A stretch of 64,000 bases of DNA from Megaleporinus macrocephalus (lineage: Eukaryota; Chordata; Actinopteri; Characiformes; Anostomidae): NCBI GenBank assembly GCA_021613375.1, contig CM038726.1:12284253-12348252 (forward strand), read 5' to 3'. How positions within the stretch are numbered: the stretch's first letter is position 1; each line of letters starts with the position of its first letter. Below are positions 51,606 to 63,764 of the stretch, piece after piece. Both the position numbers and the translations under genes were made by a program. The notes under the pieces are model-generated. The model saw nothing but the letters and a program-made list of their open reading frames with translations. It did no database searches and was not told the origin of the DNA.

Positions 51606-54600
51606 ATGGTCAACATCGGACTCACCAAGGTGGATGACGCACTCGTGGAGAAACACCCGGTGCGCCCCTGATTTTGATTCAGTCCTTAAATCGATTAGCG
51701 ATGTGCTTCTTGTGAGTTAGTGGTGTCTGAACTGGGACAGCTGAGCGCTGTACGGAAATGTCGGTGTTTCTTTTGTGTTTAAATAAGATTCTGGATGAGT
51801 TCGGTTTAATTAAAAGGTCGCAGTACTTAGCAATATGTTCTTATGTTTCTTAGTTAGGCTTATTCTTTAGCTGTAGTTTCTAAAGTAAGATATTTCGACG
51901 CAATGGACGTGTTTATGCTTCATGAAAAACTACAATTCCCATGATCCACTGCGTAAACAGCTGAGGGGATGTCGCTGTTCTTCAGTATTGGATATGCGAA
52001 CTCGCTAATTAAAATTAAATTCTGTCTATTTCAGAGAGATTTGTGGAATGGTAGATGCAGATTTCTGTATAGTGCTGGTGTAAACCTGGTAAATCACTCT
52101 TTACAACCGTTTTATTTACTTAGCAGAGTCAAGTCAAGTTTATTTATATAGCGCTTTTTACAACGATGTTGTCGCAAAGCAGCTTTACAGAGTTTTAAAA
52201 ACAGACAGTTATAACATATATCCCCCAGTGAGCAAACCAGAGGCAACAGTGGCAGGAAAAACTCCCTTAACTGGAGGAAGGAACCTTGGGAGGAACCAGA
52301 CTCACAAGGGGAGACCCATCCTCCTCTGGTCGAACAGTATTTACAGTTTGAACTAAATACCAAAGAAATGAGCCTCTGTTTGAAATCTGGATAGCAAAGC
52401 TTTAGAAGCTGCACAGATAGAGGCAGTGTATGACTGAGGCAGTCTCTGGCTGAGGCAGTCTCTGACTGAGTCTTTATGTAAAGTGGGCGTGAGCTGAAAC
52501 AGTCCCATCTTATCTCAATGCTGGTACATCTGGATGGCACAGTGATGTAACTGAGGGTGTAGCAGTAAATGGACAGGTGAGCTGGCTGGTGATGGTGGGG
52601 TGATGGCCCGATAATCAGTCCTTCAACAGCGTTCAAGAGACGGGAAGACAGTCATTACCTTAGGAAGAGTAAAGAGAAAGTTAGTTCGGCTCGGGAGAAT
52701 GACTGTAGAGAATATGAATATTCAGAATTTTAGAGTGTGGCTGGCGACTCCGGCAGATCTAACTATAACAGCCTAAACTTAAAGGAGAGAACCAGAAGGT
52801 AACATGGACATGAGAGCACCCGGTGGAGTGGGTGATTAACTGTGAGATTATTCCACAATTTTGGGGCTTTGTAGGAAAAAGCTCTTCCCCCCCCATTGTA
52901 GTCTTCTGAATTTTTGGAACTATTAGAAACCAGCATCCTGTGATCTGAGTGAACGTGGCGGTTCATAATAGGAAATTAGATCTTGCAGGTACGAGAGACC
53001 GTGCAGGGTTTTATACGTCAGTAATAGAATTTTATATAATAGAATTTTTCTGAGTCAATTGTTACACCAAGATTTTTGGCTACTGAACCAGGAACTACAG
53101 AGAAGTCAGCAAGATTTAACATTAAATCTCAACATTTAATCCGAGCAGCCTTTGGGCCGAGGAGGAGAACTTCCGTTTTGTCAGGGTTCAATAGAACGAA
53201 GTTCTGTAGCATCCAAAGTCTAATATCTCTTACACAGTCTTCTATCTTATTTAATCTGGATTTATCACCTGGTTTGGCTGATATGTACAGTTGTGTATCA
53301 TCGGCATAACAGTGGAAACTAATTCCATGTCTATTTATAACTGAGCCTAGTGGTAGCATATATAGTGTAAATAACAGAGGACCTAAAACAGAACCTTGTG
53401 GAACTCCATATTTCACTTTTGTAGAGTTATACGATACATTATTTATCTTTACAAACTGAAAGCGATCACTAAGGTAAGATGTGAACCAGGATAACGCTGT
53501 TCCTGTGATTCCAACTATATTTTCTAGTCTGTCCAAGAGAATAGTGTGATCTATAGTATCAAAAGCTGCACTTAGATCTAGTAACACCAGTAGAGATACG
53601 TGGCCCTGATCAAGAAGAAGATAATTTGTTATCTTAACTAAAGCTGTCTCTGTGCTGTGGTGTGGCCTAAAACCAGATTGGAATTTTTCATATATGTTGT
53701 TCTTATGTAAATATGAACAGATTTGTTGAGCTACAGTCTTTTCTAAAATCTTAGAAATAAATGGTAAATTGGAAATCGGTCTATAACTGGACAGTTCTCT
53801 GGGGTCAAGATTTGGCTTCTTTATCAAGGGTTTTATCACAGCTAGTTTAAAAGACTTAGGTACATGACCCAGACTAAGAGAAGAGTTGATGATAGTTAAG
53901 ATAGGTTTAATAATAGCTGGTAATACTTGTTTCAATAGGCTTGTTGGAATCATATCGAGTGTGCATGTAGCAGAATTTGAAGAAGAGATAAGTTTTTCTA
54001 GTTGTGTGTGCTGTAGTGGACAAAATGTTTCTAGTCTTTCTTCTATAACCACATTTCACAGAAACACTAGTGAGCCTACATCTTTCTTGTTATGTATGCC
54101 ATGTTGATAACAATAAAATAGTGATAAATCTAAAAAAGCTGTAATAAGTATAAAAACTAAAATAAGTTTTAATTTGGTAGTGTGACATAGACATAGATCA
54201 AGAAGACCTGTGAACCATAACATTTCAAGCGAGTGTGAACATGGCGGCAGCGGAGTTGCTCAGCCCCACTGAGTTCTAGTTCTTCCAGAGGGCTCCATGC
54301 ACGGCCACATGCCAAACGCACAGTCCCTCCACCTTCCTATACAATTCTTACCAGTCTAGAAGAAACATTGCAAGTTCAGCATCAAACTACATCCTTTTCT
54401 CAACTAGAGCGTTTCCAGCAGTGGATAGCAATGCCAATGTTAACGTTTGTTTTTCTTCTATTTGTACTCACTTTTTTGCTACTGGATGTGGTTTCTTGCA
54501 GAAAGCGTGCAGTGGCGGCCTCATATAATGGTTGCTTGCCAAGAGCTTTAACCAACTTCTTTTCATCTGCTACATGTCCTTTAAACATGTTACTTCATTC

Positions 54601-56711
54601 CAGTGCTACAAGACAAGATGCAGTTGGGGTCAATACATATCTCACAACACGATTCATAGATGTCTGTGAAAATCTGTTAGTTCTTCTCATATTGCTGATC
54701 ATTTCAGTTAATGTTTATGTTAAACTAAAAATCTTACATATTGCTCCTTTAATACATTTGTAAAAAGCCAAAACTATATCACAAAAACATTGCAAGATCA
54801 TGTATCAGGCATTAGGTGGCATTTGTAGTGATTTTACATGACAACTTCCTGTAGCTGTTCCAGGCAATAAACGCTTTGGACATCTGGTTTCTAGCACTTA
54901 TGACTCAGTAGGTTACTCGTAAGTGGCACCTTTTACATAAAACCTGATTCAGTGTCTTTATTAACAGTTTCATTTTGTGTAAACTGGAATGTCAGTTGAA
55001 TTAGCTTTTAAAGGAAAACTTAAGGGGAAGATGCTTTCCACATGTGATTATAGTCCCTTATTAACACACTGATGTAACACCGCACTAATACACTCTTCTT
55101 ACCTGCCTGTCTCTTTCTTTAGGGACTGCAGTCGTATGCTGCCTGCCAGTCTCGAGCCTTTATGAAAGGAATAGGAAGCTTCATATTCGGTTGGTATAAA
55201 ACTTTAAGACATGTAATGTGTCTTAACTGGCATCCCAGCTCATCATCCTGCATGTTACAGCACAATAAGTTAAATATTACTGAATAGTCAAAAGTCATAT
55301 TTCAAAACATATTTCATGCAACCACATTTATAAAAACTGCTTTATTGGCTCATTTAAAAAGAAACAAAGTGGAAAAAATACATGTAGTGAAATCTCTCTT
55401 TTTTTTTTACCATCTGTAATCCAATAACCAGGTACAGCGAGCCTTTTCTTTGCACAGCGAGCTCTTCAGAAGAGACTGCCATATCCCCTTCAGTGGAATC
55501 TTCTGGTGTCAATTGGTAAGTCAGCATTAGACACAAAGCACCACCGAACATTATATTTTTAAAAATTATGTTCTGTACTGTTTTTTTTTCCAACTTAAGC
55601 ATGTCACATGAAATTACAACACATACATTCTCTGTTAACACACGCTGGTTGTAACAACATCACTCTGCAAGTGTCTTCTTTTTCTCTCAGTGGCCTCCTC
55701 AGTGTTCAGTTACTCAGTGACCCGCTGGGAGACTATGAGGTGCACAGACTTGTGGTTATTCCTTGAGACCGGAGGCCTTCCTGACTCCAACACACCCAGT
55801 AAGAATAATTTAGCATGTGTGTTGCCTTTAAGGCTGGGTCATATATCAAACATACAGTACATGCATATAACATACATTTAGGCACTCCTGGTCAGTTTAC
55901 ATCTTTTGTTGCTTTTCTGAGTGAAAGTAGCTGCACATCCTCTACAGACAACACACATCTGCATATTGCAATGATGTAATTAACAGGTTGTGGGTAAAAA
56001 TAAGATATCAAATGTGGCCTATGCAGATTTTGTCCCATTTTATATTTTATTATTATATAAACCTATGTTAGCTGAAAAATGTCCTGCGTTACTATAAAGG
56101 ATGTTAAAGCTCATTTTTACTTAGATATAAAACAAAATATTTTATCTGACCAGTGGTGTTTGAACTTGTGATATATACTGTGAAACATCAGCCGACTGTA
56201 CGTGGGGGTCCGGGGTTTCACAGATCCAGAGATAAAATGGTATTTAAATGTAACATCTTGATTAAAGTGACTAAAAGGATCATAGCTATCAGTTTCACCA
56301 TGGTATTGTTAAGATGTGATGAAAATTCTAACAAGAAGCTGGCAAATACGAAGCTAGCTTCAATATCACACTTTTAATGGTCATGTTGTTTAATAATGTG
56401 ATTAAAGCTATCAAAATGATCAAAAAATTGTTTTATTTACAGTGTTACCTATTCCACTCATTTTTGCCCTATAAACCCCTTTCTTAGCCAAAGGCTAAAT
56501 GTATAATGCAAAGATCTGAGGAATCTTTCTAGAATCAAGACAATATCTTATAATCTGTCATTGCCTGTCCTCAGTAATTCAGAATTGTATCTTTCTTCAA
56601 ATTTTTATAGAACCTAACTTGTTTTCCTGTTGTTATCCAGAGGAAGAAGCTCCCAGTCTTCCAACATCTGCAGCTCCCAAAGTCACAAGATATGGAGATA
56701 CAATGGAGTAA
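51606..56711 (+). CDS. tmem141: Transmembrane protein 141
   Basis: Five exons, 51606-51659, 55123-55189, 55432-55515, 55691-55798 and 56641-56711, join in phase to give 127 residues (human TMEM141 is 108). Hallmarks are the start [19 protein letters not shown], then [26 protein letters not shown] and the conserved [11 protein letters not shown]. Two hydrophobic segments lie at about residues 36-52 and 62-80, predicting a small two-pass membrane protein. Its function is not established. Exon 1 uses a weak donor (GTGCGC) and exon 2 an unusual GTTGGT. The C-terminal 20 or so residues ([19 protein letters not shown]) extend beyond the human protein. The stop codon overlaps a strong GTAAGT donor at 56708, so an alternative C-terminus is possible. 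Intron 1 (3.4 kb) houses an antisense LINE. Confidence 0.95.
52125..54115 (-). mobile_element. LINE (CR1/L2/Rex-like), 5'-truncated
   Basis: A non-LTR retrotransposon inserted antisense in tmem141 intron 1. Its 3' end is at about 52125-52190 (AAGTTTATTTATATAGCGCT, GTTGTCGCAAAGCAGCTTTA on the + strand), followed upstream by a roughly 600-base untranslated tail shared with the copy at 14590-15145. The reverse transcriptase lies at 52763-54052. The 5' part, including any endonuclease, is missing. Confidence 0.9.
53129..54052 (-). pseudogene. LINE reverse transcriptase fragment
   Basis: An uninterrupted 307-codon frame covers most of the reverse transcriptase core. Visible motifs are [15 protein letters not shown] (about residues 91-105), [15 protein letters not shown], the DLSAAFD motif (159-165), [10 protein letters not shown] (216-225) and the catalytic YADD (249-252). 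The reading frame then stops; the usual C-terminal continuation is found further on in other frames (for example 52763-52966, with [18 protein letters not shown] and APKLWNNLT), so frameshifts or stops have broken the original protein. Both catalytic aspartates of YADD are present. The clade assignment (CR1/L2/Rex group) is from motif style and is tentative. Confidence 0.88.
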
Positions 56712-57999
56712 GTGTCAACTAGTTATATAGTGGACTGTAAAATCAATTATCATAGGTTTTATGCTGGGAACCTGTTTCGGAATTTCGAATACATGGAGTC
56801 AGTATTGGCGTCTTCTTGGTTGAATGCTTTAAAATGTAATATATGCTGTGCATTCTTTTGATTGTTTGTTATGACTGCGTATGTCTCAATAAATCAGTTA
56901 TAAAAACTTGTTTTGCTGAAAATTCAGTGTTTTTGAGTTTCTCTTGCTGTCAAAGTGTAAAAATGTTTCTGTTTTATGGTTTTCTCACAGATATTGCTAA
57001 AATAAGTAAAATGTATTAGCATGTCCAAAGATGTCAGTGCTTATGTGGGGCCTATATGTCTTGCATTAGGATTTGGCATGATAATCACATTTAAAACATG
57101 AACCTCTACATAATGTTACTACACAAATGTTCTGACAAGAGTCGAGAAGTAAAAACAGAACAAGGAGTCTACTTTACACAATATGCTATTGTATAATAAC
57201 CCCCATAGAAAATGAATGGAATTTTTCTATTATTTTTAAAGAAAGAGGTTGATGTAATATTAACATTGTTAATTGCTAAAGTTTCTAAGTGTACCATTCA
57301 AGTCCTAGTCTGAATGAACCAAAGCTGAGTTTTGAATGAAACTGTTAGTTTTGAATGTACTTGAAATGTGTTTTTGTGGCGTTACTTAAATATATGTGTA
57401 TATATATATAGGCCTACAGCACTTCAACTCCACCCACTCACATTGTAGGTCTATGAAGTGTTTCAGGTTGCTTTTTGGGTGAGGTGCAGTTTTTGTGTGA
57501 TTCCCATAAAAACAAACTAAAACTTTGTTAAAGCCGAGTTTGTTAAAAACTACACAAAGCAGAGTGTACAAAGTGTAAAACTTATGAAGCCAATTTATAA
57601 GTATGTCGTTCTACACCTACAATAAGGTACCTGAACTGGCTATTGTCACAGTTTTTTTTATTACATTATCTTGGCTTCTTAGTGATAATTAATTTTTTGT
57701 TAACCAAAAAAAAATGCATATTAATATAATATGTAATAATATAGTTATAGTATAAAAATGTAAAGCATACATATATGAAGATATACCCACTTGCATATTG
57801 TCGCTGCTTAAAGAAAATCAAGTACCCCCAAAATGGCAGTTTTACAGGAAAATACATGTGTTGTCTTTACTTTTGGACCATTTGGACCATTACTTTGGAC
57901 CATCCCCACACAATGTAACCGGCAGCTGCTGCGTTCGAATAATGGAGGGAAAAAATTGACATACATGTTTTTCTTTGCACTGGGATGATATGAGAAGAG
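56712..57999. other. tmem141 3' UTR and spacer
   Basis: AATAAA at 56888-56893 lies 177 bases past the stop and is the probable polyadenylation signal. The rest is AT-rich without coding potential; short AT repeats occur near 57390-57410. Confidence 0.5.
56888..56893 (+). other. tmem141 polyadenylation signal
   Basis: AATAAA in the context TCTCAATAAATCAG, 177 bases after the stop codon. Confidence 0.6.
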
Positions 58000-58760
58000 T
58001 AAGCAACAGAAAAAGGGAGGTTCCAAAACAAAACATTATTAAAGATGCTGTAAACACTGAACGTCTAACCAGTTTGCAAGACCTGGTGGACCACCAAAAC
58101 TGTCACCAATAAACAGTAGTTAAAGACTTAAAGAGGATTATAAGAGGAGACAGGACAGCAAACTTGCTACAGCACGTCTGCCCTGTTTAAAGTTTAAAAT
58201 GGACAGAGCTGTTCGCAGTAAGCCAAAATTAAGAAATAAAGTTGGTATTTAAATTGAGATGCTGTTAATTTTTTTTTTTCATTATTTAATGCAGATCATT
58301 TTTTTGTGTCCATTTATGACTTTGGAGGTATTTTAAAGTTTAAAGAGAAGGCAGATAGCATTATTGCTTCAGGTCCGAAAAAAATGCTGTTTCTGTCCAT
58401 CTTTTCACTGTAAGAAGGCAACTTATTGCTGTGAGTCTCTCAAGAAGCTCTTACTGAGTAAGGAAAATGGCCAAAAAGCAGGAACCTTCAAATCAATCAA
58501 AGAAGCTGCTGGCCTTCCCTGAACACTGGACTGACCACTCTAGACTTCAGCGCTGCTGAAAGATGTGTTTGGGATTACTTGGATCATGAGAAGCAGTTGC
58601 TTATAAAGAAAGAATGGAAAACTGTACGCTGTAATTAGTTTCTAAGGCTTCTGTGTAATTTTATGTTTCCTGTTTTATGCTTTCCTGATTCTGTCTTTAA
58701 AGGTCATTGTGACTGAAAACTTGAAATGAAGAGCAGCATCTGGACATAGAAAGCTGGCAG
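58000..58760 (+). mobile_element. Tc1-like transposon remnant, family A
   Basis: Contains CCACCAAAACTGTCACCAAT, then ATAAACAGTAGTTAAAG, both shared with 38306-38780, and + strand words of a decayed transposase: AGAAGGCAACTTATTGCTGT, and further right GATGTGTTTGGGATTACTTGG, which reads CVWDYLDHEKQ, like the WD-YL block near the end of some Tc1 proteins. Frames are broken and termini unclear. Confidence 0.55.
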
Positions 58761-58964
58761 TATGACATGCTTGTTTTGTTCTAGTAGGACTGCGTAAGAC
58801 TTGTTTATACACAAGGGATAATCTGTAAAGTGAAGTATGCACAGTGGGATTAATGTAACAGCTACAGATTATTGCTGAAATAGGAGGTTAAAAAGTAAAA
58901 TCTACATGCTGTTGTTGTGCACCAATTGCTTTAAAAAAGTTCTAGCTTATTAATGAAGGGATGT

Positions 58965-59120
58965 ACACTGCTGTGTCTGATCCACTCGAATCAGTGTATT
59001 GCTGCAGTCCTGAGAATGACCCACCACTAGACGGTATATAACTCTGCGGTGAAAGGTGCTGATAAGATGGACGATGAGTGTAGAAACACCAAGGTGTTCC
59101 TAATAAAGTGTATTGTGATT
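58965..59120. mobile_element. Fragment of the otophysan-type DNA element
   Basis: Reads TGCTGTGTCTGATCCACTCG, CTGAGAATGACCCACCACT, GGTGCTGATAAGATGGACGA, TGAGTGTAGAAACACCAAGG and ends TTCCTAATAAAGTG. It is a shortened copy of the family best preserved at 44677-45028. A short related end, CTACTTTATTAGGAGCAACT, lies near 5770. Confidence 0.7.
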
Positions 59121-62100
59121 ACATTTCTTACACTGTGGAATAATAAACACTTCTTTTGCGTTTATGTATCTACAAGGCTTATGACATGTCTCTAAGTAAA
59201 ATGCCGTGACATGACAGGATTTGAAACTGAGTATTTCCATCATTGTATAACTGGGTGAAAGGTGAATAATCAGGACACTTCAAGTCCTCGGGCATGACAG
59301 AAAGCGACATCGAGGACGTTATCTTTGTTGACTGAATCTTACCAATGACAGTTTGTTCAGTAATGTATCTGAACTGATGTCTGCATTACTGTAGTTTTTG
59401 ATTCCCAATAATAAACCAGTAACTGTGTGTGTAGGTTGTCTAATTTACGTAGCATTTGCATAAAGCTAAAACTATATTTACCACTCCTTAACTCTCTAAT
59501 TTGCTTTTGAAATTAAGTTGTGCACCTCTTTTTATTACTTAAGTTTTTTTTGGTATATTAGATTAGATGGTTTTCATACATTAAAACTGTTTTGTTTCAG
59601 TCATACTGGGGTAAATTGCTCAGCATTTATTTCAATCAAATCAAAAAGATGTAGCTTGCAGTAAAGGTACGCTGTAAATCCACATCTGTTTTTTTTAGTT
59701 GAATTAGTTTAAATAATGAAGGTACTGTTATCACTAAGGGCACTGCTATGATGAAATTGGACTGACCTTTTCATTGTAATGTTACACCAATTTGGAATGA
59801 ATGACTAAAGAACTAAGGAATAAACAACTGTGATCTAACTGTGATCTATCTGTGATATAGTTTAATGTATTGTTTACTGGGGTGAATGCATTAATTTTGT
59901 GATATACTGTAACACTGATGCACCATTAGTGTCAGTACAGAAGAGAGGAAGAATGGATGTAGTATAAATGTAGTATCCTAAATCTGAACACAAATACTTC
60001 CTGTCATGACCTAATTGCACAGTAACCCTGATATCCTTCTTCTTAGAGCGACGGTAGTTTAATGAAACAGTTCAGGGCAGCTTTGGGAAAACAAAAGGCT
60101 GTTTTTTTAGGCTTAAGTCTGTGGCTAAGCAGAGGGTCCAAAGTCCAGTCTGGTCTGACAGTGATTAAAAACCCTTTTACCCTCTTAGAGCTCAGAATTA
60201 ATACCACAGCCTGGATAGTTGGATAGCACATGTGCAGGCTTGTAATGAAACAATGGCTTAAAAAATATTCCAGTAGTCCAAAATTCATATACAACATCCG
60301 GGAAGCAGAAATACTTGTGCAAATAAGGGGGGAAATAATTTTGGATCCTCTGGCCTTTTCCTTTTCGTTGGCCTTAATCTATACAGAGATCTGCCTTCAC
60401 TGTGACTCATCTTTGATTAGAAGCTTTGCGATTTGCAGATCTGAAGCTCCTCCTGAGGAAAAAAAAAAGGCTATGGCAGTGACCCAGCTCTCAAATCGTT
60501 TTCTACTTTTACTGAGACAGGGCTGAAGGGAAAGACGAAGGAGAGAGAGAAGGAATGAGCAAGAGAGTGTAAAAAACAATATATGATTTAGCTTTAGAAG
60601 TAGTACAGACATGCAGTCCAGCTACATCCGCAGTGTCAATGCACGCTGCCATGCACGATTACATGTGACAGTACGAGACACGCAAAGCACAGAGGAGTGG
60701 GTCTGAGCCCTGACTGACCATGCAGGACAAAGAGACAGCTCTTTACAGCGGTCAGTGCCAGTGTTGGTTTAAGTATTCAATAGTCAATACTGGCTTTAAT
60801 GAAGAAACTGTATCTTTTTGGGAATTGCATCACATAAAAATAACTAATGAGAAAAATACTCAAGGAGTTTGAAAATAAGTAAAAATTAAAAACTGCTTGT
60901 TAAAAAATCTGGAGGAATATTTTTAATATAGACTTGCTTGAAGACCAATTATTGCTACTATTGCTATTGTTGCTTACAGTGCTTACAATGGTGATCAATA
61001 GTTAACCAAATCATTTCCAGACAAAATCTTTATGTTCTTATAACTACATTGTTAAATAAACATAAATAAACATAAAAACCTGAAGTAAAAACATGTAGTA
61101 AAATTACATGGAAACTAAAATTGGAACTACATTATCATCTGCATAAAATCCCACTTTTCAATACTATTTCAAATTAAGTGAGGCATAAACATCACTATGT
61201 AGTGTTAGCACGGTGTGTGTTTCTCTGTGTGTTTGGTCTTCTTGTACAGAATTATGCCAAAGAGACGTTCCAAGTTATCTACAAGTGCAGCTCCTCCTGT
61301 TATGTACATGGACAACTGTACATTGATTTGTCTGCATAACCTGAATTTACAGATGTTTGTGGTTTAGGGCAGTTTAGTAAAATTTTTACCAAGAATTTAC
61401 ATTACATCTTCAGGTGACTTATGACTTTCAGTATTTATTAAGAATTTTAGTGACCCAGTTCCAGTCCTTAACCAAAGAAGCAACATTTGAACACAAAACC
61501 TGTCCCAGTTGATGAACTGCATTTGGGGTAAAAGAAAAATATGTGTGAAAAAAGTATCTAAATTTTCTTTTCAAATCTGTTCTTTTAAAGTCAATGTACA
61601 TCACATGCTGTAGCGTATTTCTGTGTAAAACATTAGGCATCAGGGAGGGTCACTCAGCTGGCTGAGCACTTTTGCTCGATAATAGGAGTATGGATGTGAA
61701 ACATGATTTTTAATATAGCAAAACAAGAAAATGACACCCTGGTTAATATGACTAGGAACATGAAGTAACATAATTAAAAAAAAGGGTCTATTTTGATTTC
61801 AGCGTAATTATGTGAGTGCAAATAAATGTCACAATTAATGGATAATAGGCAGTAGATGTTTAACATATAGTTAAATCCTCTTCTTTACAAACTACAAAAA
61901 TCCAGTTTGCCATCAGTTCTTAAATAACGCTCCTGGGATTAACCTGAGATGGCCATGTTAGAGACCAAGGAAATAACACAGCAGTAATTAAACAGCTTTT
62001 GTTTTGTTTATACTTTCCAAAAAAGGTGGAACTTTCTTTTTGCTTTAGTTGTAATTTGTAGTATTACAGTGAATATTTTGTCAGACGGTAGGGTGTGCTA

Positions 62101-62854
62101 AGAAATATATCCAAACTGGACAGGCTGTTGATTTTTGCTGTTTTAGCAGGGCTAAACAAATGTCATCACTGAACACAATCCATGACCACAGCTGTGCTGT
62201 AAATGCCTGCCAGTGTCAGGGGTCACAGTACTTGTGGATCTCAACTGGATGCATGTGTGATTACATGGCCTGAAGAGACATTGTAAATCAATTGTTCAAT
62301 TGTTTAATTAGTCTCAGCAGGTCAACTGGCCCAGGAGCTGTTTTTGTTCTTCTGTGTGACATAAACATATTCAATAAACTTCTCATATTTAAAATCTAAT
62401 GTACTAGTCACTTGAAAAAAGGCCATGCATTACACAATTGCTGCATCAGCCAGTGAAAAACTAGCCCTTCCTCAATGGTCAAATTCTTATTTCAGAATCA
62501 GTTTTGGCTGGATATTTTACTCGTAGGGCACTGAGCAATGTCACTCTGTAAAAAAAACCAAAACAATTATTGCTGCTGTGGCTTATACACTTGTGCCAGC
62601 ATCACAATTCCAGTCAAAGCTGAGTTGGTCTAGGAATATACTATCCAGTCAACAGGGGTCGTGTGGTCAGATACTGTGATGATAAATGGAGTAGAAGGAG
62701 GCTGGCATATTGTGCATGATACAAATGGGCTTTATAGATGACCTCAAGAAAGCGTAAGTGAGTATTTTATTCTAATGCAGTGGATAGTAGGTGCATTTTA
62801 TTTTTTTGTGATTGGAGTCTCAGCATATCCTCGCTTTCCAATGAAAAACATGTA
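59121..62854. other. Gene-poor spacer before sapcd2
   Basis: No exon was recognised on either strand. AT-rich sequence with short chance frames (60043-60297, 60230-60526, 61428-61640). Regulatory elements for sapcd2 could lie here but cannot be identified without comparison to other species. Confidence 0.4.
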
Positions 62855-63085
62855 TCTCCATTTTTGTCTATTGTAAGTTTTCCACATAATTTGAACACAC
62901 CAATGGCTGTTTACACTGTGTAACAGTTTCATAATGAATAAGCCAATAGAAGTGCTCCAAAACAGCTTGGAAAAAAATCTGGTTCCATTGACTTACATTG
63001 AAAGTAAATTATATTTTTGGTCTCTCCTGTAAAGCTGCAATTTTGCGATGTTGGAAATGAACATGTTTTTCATTAGACAGTGACA
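62855..63085. repeat. Dispersed repeat, second copy
   Basis: Shares GAAGTGCTCCAAAA-like, TCCATTGACTTACATTGAAA, TCTCCTGTAAAGCTGC-like and TTTTTCATTAGACAGTGACA with the copy at 22780-22975, in the same order and strand. Confidence 0.75.
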
Positions 63086-63399
63086 ATATCAAAGTAGGGT
63101 TTTTGTGTGATTATATGTAAAGGGTTATTTCGCTTTGACGACTTGATGAGGCAAGTTCTGTAGACTTCAAACCTCAAGCTACTCAAATTACGTAACCGTT
63201 AAAAGGACTGCTATTGATTATACCGCGGCAACACTTGAGTGCCTGTTAAAACCTTTACCTTACTAAACTCAAAAACTCTAAAGTGTCTTTCTGAATAAAT
63301 GTGTTCTGTTCGGTGACATTTTCCTGGTGAATTATTGTTTTATAGCAAGCCGGGAACGACCATCGTGAACATTTACTGGCTGACTGGTATTCAAATACA

Positions 63400-63764
63400 T
63401 AAAGAATGAAAACTCAAACTCAGTGTTGCTGTTGTTGTAACCAATCAGCGTGAAGCGATTCCCACCGTGACCAATAGCAGTGCAGCTGAACGGAGCGGCG
63501 CAAACGTTCCAAAGGGCGGAGCGCGAGAGAGAAAAAAAAAAGGAAAGTCTGCCAGAAACTTGTGCGGGAACTGAGAGAGAGAATGTGGTTGGGTGGAAAA
63601 GAGAGGAGACTGTAAACAAGAGATACTTTTGAAACAAGCAGACTGTAGGGTTATCGTTAAAGGCTCCGGGTCTTTAGTGTTTATACGGTTTTGACTCTTT
63701 GGTCAGAAGAAAAGGTTGTTCAGCGCTTCACTCTGGATTACAAACATAAGTCGCTGCTAACTTC
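63400..63764 (+). promoter_or_regulatory. sapcd2 promoter and 5' UTR
   Basis: Two CCAAT boxes in direct orientation (63441 and 63471, 30 bases apart) precede a GC box GGGCGG at 63514 in CpG-rich sequence; no TATA box. Paired CCAAT boxes at about this spacing are typical of NF-Y-driven, cell-cycle-linked promoters, which suits a mitotic-spindle gene; that link is inferred. The 5' UTR probably starts between about 63540 and 63600. Confidence 0.6.

Noticed and set aside
52112..52636. 174-codon minus-strand frame
   Set aside because: It falls in the 3' untranslated tail of the LINE, and the homologous tail at 14590-15145 is not open.
53886..54107. + strand frame opposite the LINE reverse transcriptase
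   Set aside because: It is the complement of the retrotransposon coding sequence.
61640..61690. tRNA-like segment (CACTCAGCTGGCTGAGCA)
   Set aside because: It resembles an A box, but no matching B box or cloverleaf could be drawn; at best an old SINE head.
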